Shown one piece after another: positions 62,201 through 64,000 of a DNA stretch of 64,000 bases. A model generated the notes under the pieces. That model searched no databases and was not told the origin of the DNA. It saw only the letters and a list, made by a program, of their open reading frames with translations. Source of the stretch: Rhodospirillaceae bacterium (lineage in GTDB: Bacteria; Pseudomonadota; Alphaproteobacteria; DSM-16000; Inquilinaceae); contig JACKIH010000003.1 of the NCBI GenBank assembly GCA_020638575.1, positions 1,035,501-1,099,500 of the forward strand. The letters are read 5' to 3'. Every line of letters begins with the position of its first letter. The first letter of the stretch is position 1. Both the position numbers and the translations under genes were made by a program.

Positions 62201-64000
62201 GCTTCAACGTCGATCACCTGAAGGCGCAGATCTACCTGAACGTCTACCTGTTCGTGCATCACTGGCGCCATCACCTGGCGGAGTCCCTGCCCTACTTCAC
62301 CGAAGGGCAGCGCATGGGGCAGAACCACGGCAACCTGTTCTTCGCCGCCGTCCACGCCCACGTGTACTGCCACCACAAACTGTTCACCGCCCCGACGCTG
62401 ACGGAAATCGACGCGGCGATGGAGGATCGGCATCGGGCGATCGTCTCCGGCGGGCAGGACCATGTGGCGCTGTGGACGCGGATCTTCTGGCAGTTCGTGC
62501 GCAACCTGCAAGGACCGAGGGAGGACCCGACGGCGCTGGTGGGGCCGCTGTTCGACGAGCGGGAGAACCTCGATACGATCCAGGACAGCAGCGATAAGAC
62601 GCTGATTTTCGTCTATCATTTCATCAAGCTGATGATCTGCGTGATGTTCGGGGACCGTCCGGGCATCGTGCGCCACCTGGTGCCGGCCGAACAGTTCCTG
62701 TTCGCCGTGGTGGGTATCGTCCACGTCCCGGTGTGCCACTTCTTCGCCTTCCTCGGCCGCCTTGAGCTGCTGCGCGGGCCGGATGGCGTGGCGCCGGACG
62801 AGCGCCAAGCGATGCTGCAGGCCATGCGCACCAGCACCGCGCAGATGGCCGAATGGGCCGCCAACGCACCGATGAACTATGCCCACAAGCACGCCGCCAT
62901 GGCCGCTGGTCTGGCCGACCTGGAGGGCGACGGCGACGAAGCGGTGCGGCTTTACGAAAGCGCCATCGCGCTGGCGCAGACCCACGGCCATGCCTGGGAC
63001 CGCGCCATCTGCCTGGAGCTGGCGGGCCGGCATTTCCTGGCGAAGGGCCTTGACCGGGTGGCCGGGATCTACCTCGCCGACGCATCCGCCGGCTATGCCG
63101 CGTGGGGCGCCCACGCCAAGGTGGCGGCGCTGGCCGAAACCCATGGCGGCCTGCTGGCCGGCGCGCCGCCGTCCGGACCGCACGCCGCACCGCAGCGTGT
63201 GGAAGCCGACCGCCGCAGCCTCGACCTGAAGACGGTTCTGAAGGCGTCCCAGGCGATCAGCGCAGAGATCGTGCTGGACCGCTTCCTCGACCGCACCATG
63301 CACACGGTGCTGGAAAACGCCGGGGCTGACCGTGGGCTGCTGTTGCGCGTCGACTCGGCCGGCGACATCCATCTGTGGGCCGAAACCAGGTTCGGCGAGA
63401 ACGCCTCCATCGCATCGCCCGCGGCCGACACCGACCCATCGGACCGGCTGCCGCTCAGCCTGGTCAACTACGTCGCCACCACCCTGCACACCGTCATTCA
63501 CACCTCCGAGCTGCCGGACCCGCCCTTCGTCGACGATCCCTACCTTGTCGACCACGGCGTCTTGTCCGCGCTCTGCATGCCACTGCGGAGCCGCAACCGC
63601 CTCGTCGCCCTGCTCTACCTGGAGAACACGCTGACCTCCGGTGCCTTCACCGCCCGGCACCTGGAAATCCTGGAGATGCTGGCCAGCCAGATCGCCGTCT
63701 CGCTGGAAAACGCCAGCCTCTACGAGGACCTGGAAAACCGGGTGGCCGAGCGCACCCAGAAGCTGCAGGAGAAGATGGCCGAGCTGTCGCAGGCCTACGA
63801 CTCCGTACGCCGGGCCCGCACCCGCCTGGAGGAGCAGACCGCGGAACTGCGCCTGGCCAAGGCGGTGGCCGAGCAGGCCAACCAGTCGAAGAGCGAGTTC
63901 CTGGCCTCGGCCAGCCACGAACTGCGCACGCCGCTGAACGCCATTCTCGGCTTTGCCGAAATCCTCAGGGACGGCGGCCTGGGGCCGCTCGACGCCGCGA
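59278..64000 (+). CDS. Giant (pseudo)kinase-ATPase-TPR-GAF-histidine kinase (5' part)
   Basis: At least 1574 residues; the gene runs off the window. The order is: Ser/Thr kinase-like domain (1-270), AAA-type ATPase (GPSGSGKSSLVR near 328, LIIFLDDLQWADA), a long helical/TPR region (600-1300), GAF (about 1330-1480), coiled coil and HisKA (ASHELRTPLNAILG; phospho-accepting His near 1547). The ATPase/receiver end is beyond the window. In the kinase domain Lys36 (VIVKLAR) is present, but the catalytic loop reads HRSINPASVLWN (Asp replaced by Ser128) and the metal motif is DFC instead of DFG. It is therefore probably a pseudokinase. The GTG start follows AGAGGGTGAGG. The family resembles multidomain cyanobacterial/alphaproteobacterial sensor kinases. 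It lies next to hypB; a role in the hydrogen locus is only a possibility. Confidence 0.85.
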   Translation, partial: MTETRGLSLTETLVETGSSLVARAYDPARRCSVIVKLARAHPTDPACEMALSREYELLRLVDGQHVARPLDMQKVTGSPALVLEDIGGGTLVGAVQPGPLPWRTAVTLAIAIADALQDIHAGGVVHRSINPASVLWNAATGELRVYDFCTALRPPAGTLFFADPERLVGAPAYLSPEQTGRVGIPLDSRSDIYSLGVTLFELVTGRLPFAADDPLELVHAHIARPAPDAAQVCPEVPPVVAAIIHKMMEKQPRDRYQSAFGLRADLEAVQALAHDGAPPPDLELGRHDVPGQLTISATLQGRDTELAALEAVRLRVHSGTSNVVLISGPSGSGKSSLVRTFQESAARAGDRVAAGKFDPATDSVPHHAIGMALQALVRQVIGQGDSAIDALRARLFPRLRANGAVAIELVPDLVHVLGPQTEIPHVRPQDVRARTLLVQRELIAAFAETGKALIIFLDDLQWADASSLDIMFALAGDRRLHNLLIVGAYRNGEVGPAHPLRRSIAAFGKSPDCLTQFELPPLSLDEIASFLADSLHQDTDAVADLAEACAAKTLGNPFFLTQFLRTLYRRHCLGFDQRRGRWTWSRERIAEMAAAENVIDLMVARFHDLPDATRSLLKIAACIGTAFDLRTLAIVSGRTLADAAGALTDAIAAGLVRQVGDEADAARRPSAEDADAGYRFSHDRVREAAAALLDTAEEEATHLGIGRALLTRLSDRQVKDRTFQIVRHFNWGQALITAPAERQAVARLALDASCKAGDAGGFAAAFHHASFGLSLLPEDAWERDYELTLALHDETIVNAYLNHCHQAIDGWVAAVRANSRQLVDQTRAVEIQILRANARGALHESVAIGREFLARLGVSLPDTPSDHDVAAGLAQVQTLLAGRDINRLVDLPEMTDATALSVMQICNALAGPTYNSSPQLFMCMVFRQVEWFLTYGNGADAAVAYSAYAMALCVVARNYEEGYAFGRVALDLADRFNVDHLKAQIYLNVYLFVHHWRHHLAESLPYFTEGQRMGQNHGNLFFAAVHAHVYCHHKLFTAPTLTEIDAAMEDRHRAIVSGGQDHVALWTRIFWQFVRNLQGPREDPTALVGPLFDERENLDTIQDSSDKTLIFVYHFIKLMICVMFGDRPGIVRHLVPAEQFLFAVVGIVHVPVCHFFAFLGRLELLRGPDGVAPDERQAMLQAMRTSTAQMAEWAANAPMNYAHKHAAMAAGLADLEGDGDEAVRLYESAIALAQTHGHAWDRAICLELAGRHFLAKGLDRVAGIYLADASAGYAAWGAHAKVAALAETHGGLLAGAPPSGPHAAPQRVEADRRSLDLKTVLKASQAISAEIVLDRFLDRTMHTVLENAGADRGLLLRVDSAGDIHLWAETRFGENASIASPAADTDPSDRLPLSLVNYVATTLHTVIHTSELPDPPFVDDPYLVDHGVLSALCMPLRSRNRLVALLYLENTLTSGAFTARHLEILEMLASQIAVSLENASLYEDLENRVAERTQKLQEKMAELSQAYDSVRRARTRLEEQTAELRLAKAVAEQANQSKSEFLASASHELRTPLNAILGFAEILRDGGLGPLDAA

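Noticed and set aside
62026..63918. A 630-codon minus-strand frame
   Set aside because: Antisense to the giant sensor kinase, with no recognisable family.

Overview
The window is GC-rich chromosomal DNA, very probably from an alphaproteobacterium, perhaps a Rhodospirillales-type versatile heterotroph. That placement rests on two ethylmalonyl-CoA pathway genes, FNR-like sites upstream of two [NiFe] hydrogenase operons, and the overall gene style. The species cannot be named from the sequence.

Layout. (1) 1-4082, minus strand: meaB (cut by the window edge), ethylmalonyl-CoA mutase and methylsuccinyl-CoA dehydrogenase, all serving the ethylmalonyl-CoA pathway of acetate assimilation. (2) 4832-32074, plus strand: a 27-kb defence island. 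It opens with two stand-alone genes, a giant DUF4011-type helicase-nuclease and a DUF4062-STAND ATPase. It continues with an eight-gene, tightly spaced operon: winged-helix SF1 helicase with Vsr-like nuclease; membrane-anchored coiled-coil protein; membrane-anchored coiled-coil McrB-type AAA+ protein; McrC/DUF2357-like partner; divergent Hsp70-like protein; secreted/transmembrane peptidoglycan-binding TerB protein; BrxD ATPase; BrxHI-type helicase. (3) 32328-39309: housekeeping genes: pyruvate kinase, DUF2306 and DUF2147 proteins, class I fumarase, an acyl-CoA dehydrogenase and a class III CoA-transferase. (4) 39452-58691, minus strand: a hydrogen-metabolism locus with a cytoplasmic group 3b hydrogenase (hyhBGSL plus a cyclic-nucleotide-binding protein and its protease), a periplasm-facing Hyb-type group 1 hydrogenase (hybOABC plus its protease), a cytochrome c, HupE, and all six Hyp proteins (ABCDEF). 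(5) 59278 to the end, plus strand: the first 1574 residues of a very large kinase-like/ATPase/GAF/histidine-kinase protein.

How the parts work together. The eight-gene operon looks like a relative of the CoCoNuT class of Type IV (McrBC-related) restriction systems, which are known to combine coiled-coil McrB proteins, McrC, Hsp70 homologues and BREX parts. Here three of its proteins carry membrane segments, and one of those also has a periplasmic peptidoglycan-binding domain. This suggests an intruder sensor anchored across the cell envelope, coupled to cytoplasmic helicases and nucleases. This is the most interesting part of the window. In the hydrogen locus, FNR-like boxes precede both hydrogenase operons, so both probably respond to low oxygen. 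One Hyp set presumably matures both enzymes, each with its own C-terminal protease.

A dispersed palindromic repeat occurs twice in nearly intact form (38.1 kb, 45.7 kb) and once eroded (10.8 kb). A likely insertion-sequence end remnant lies just past the right edge of the defence island. I see no tRNA, rRNA or CRISPR array.
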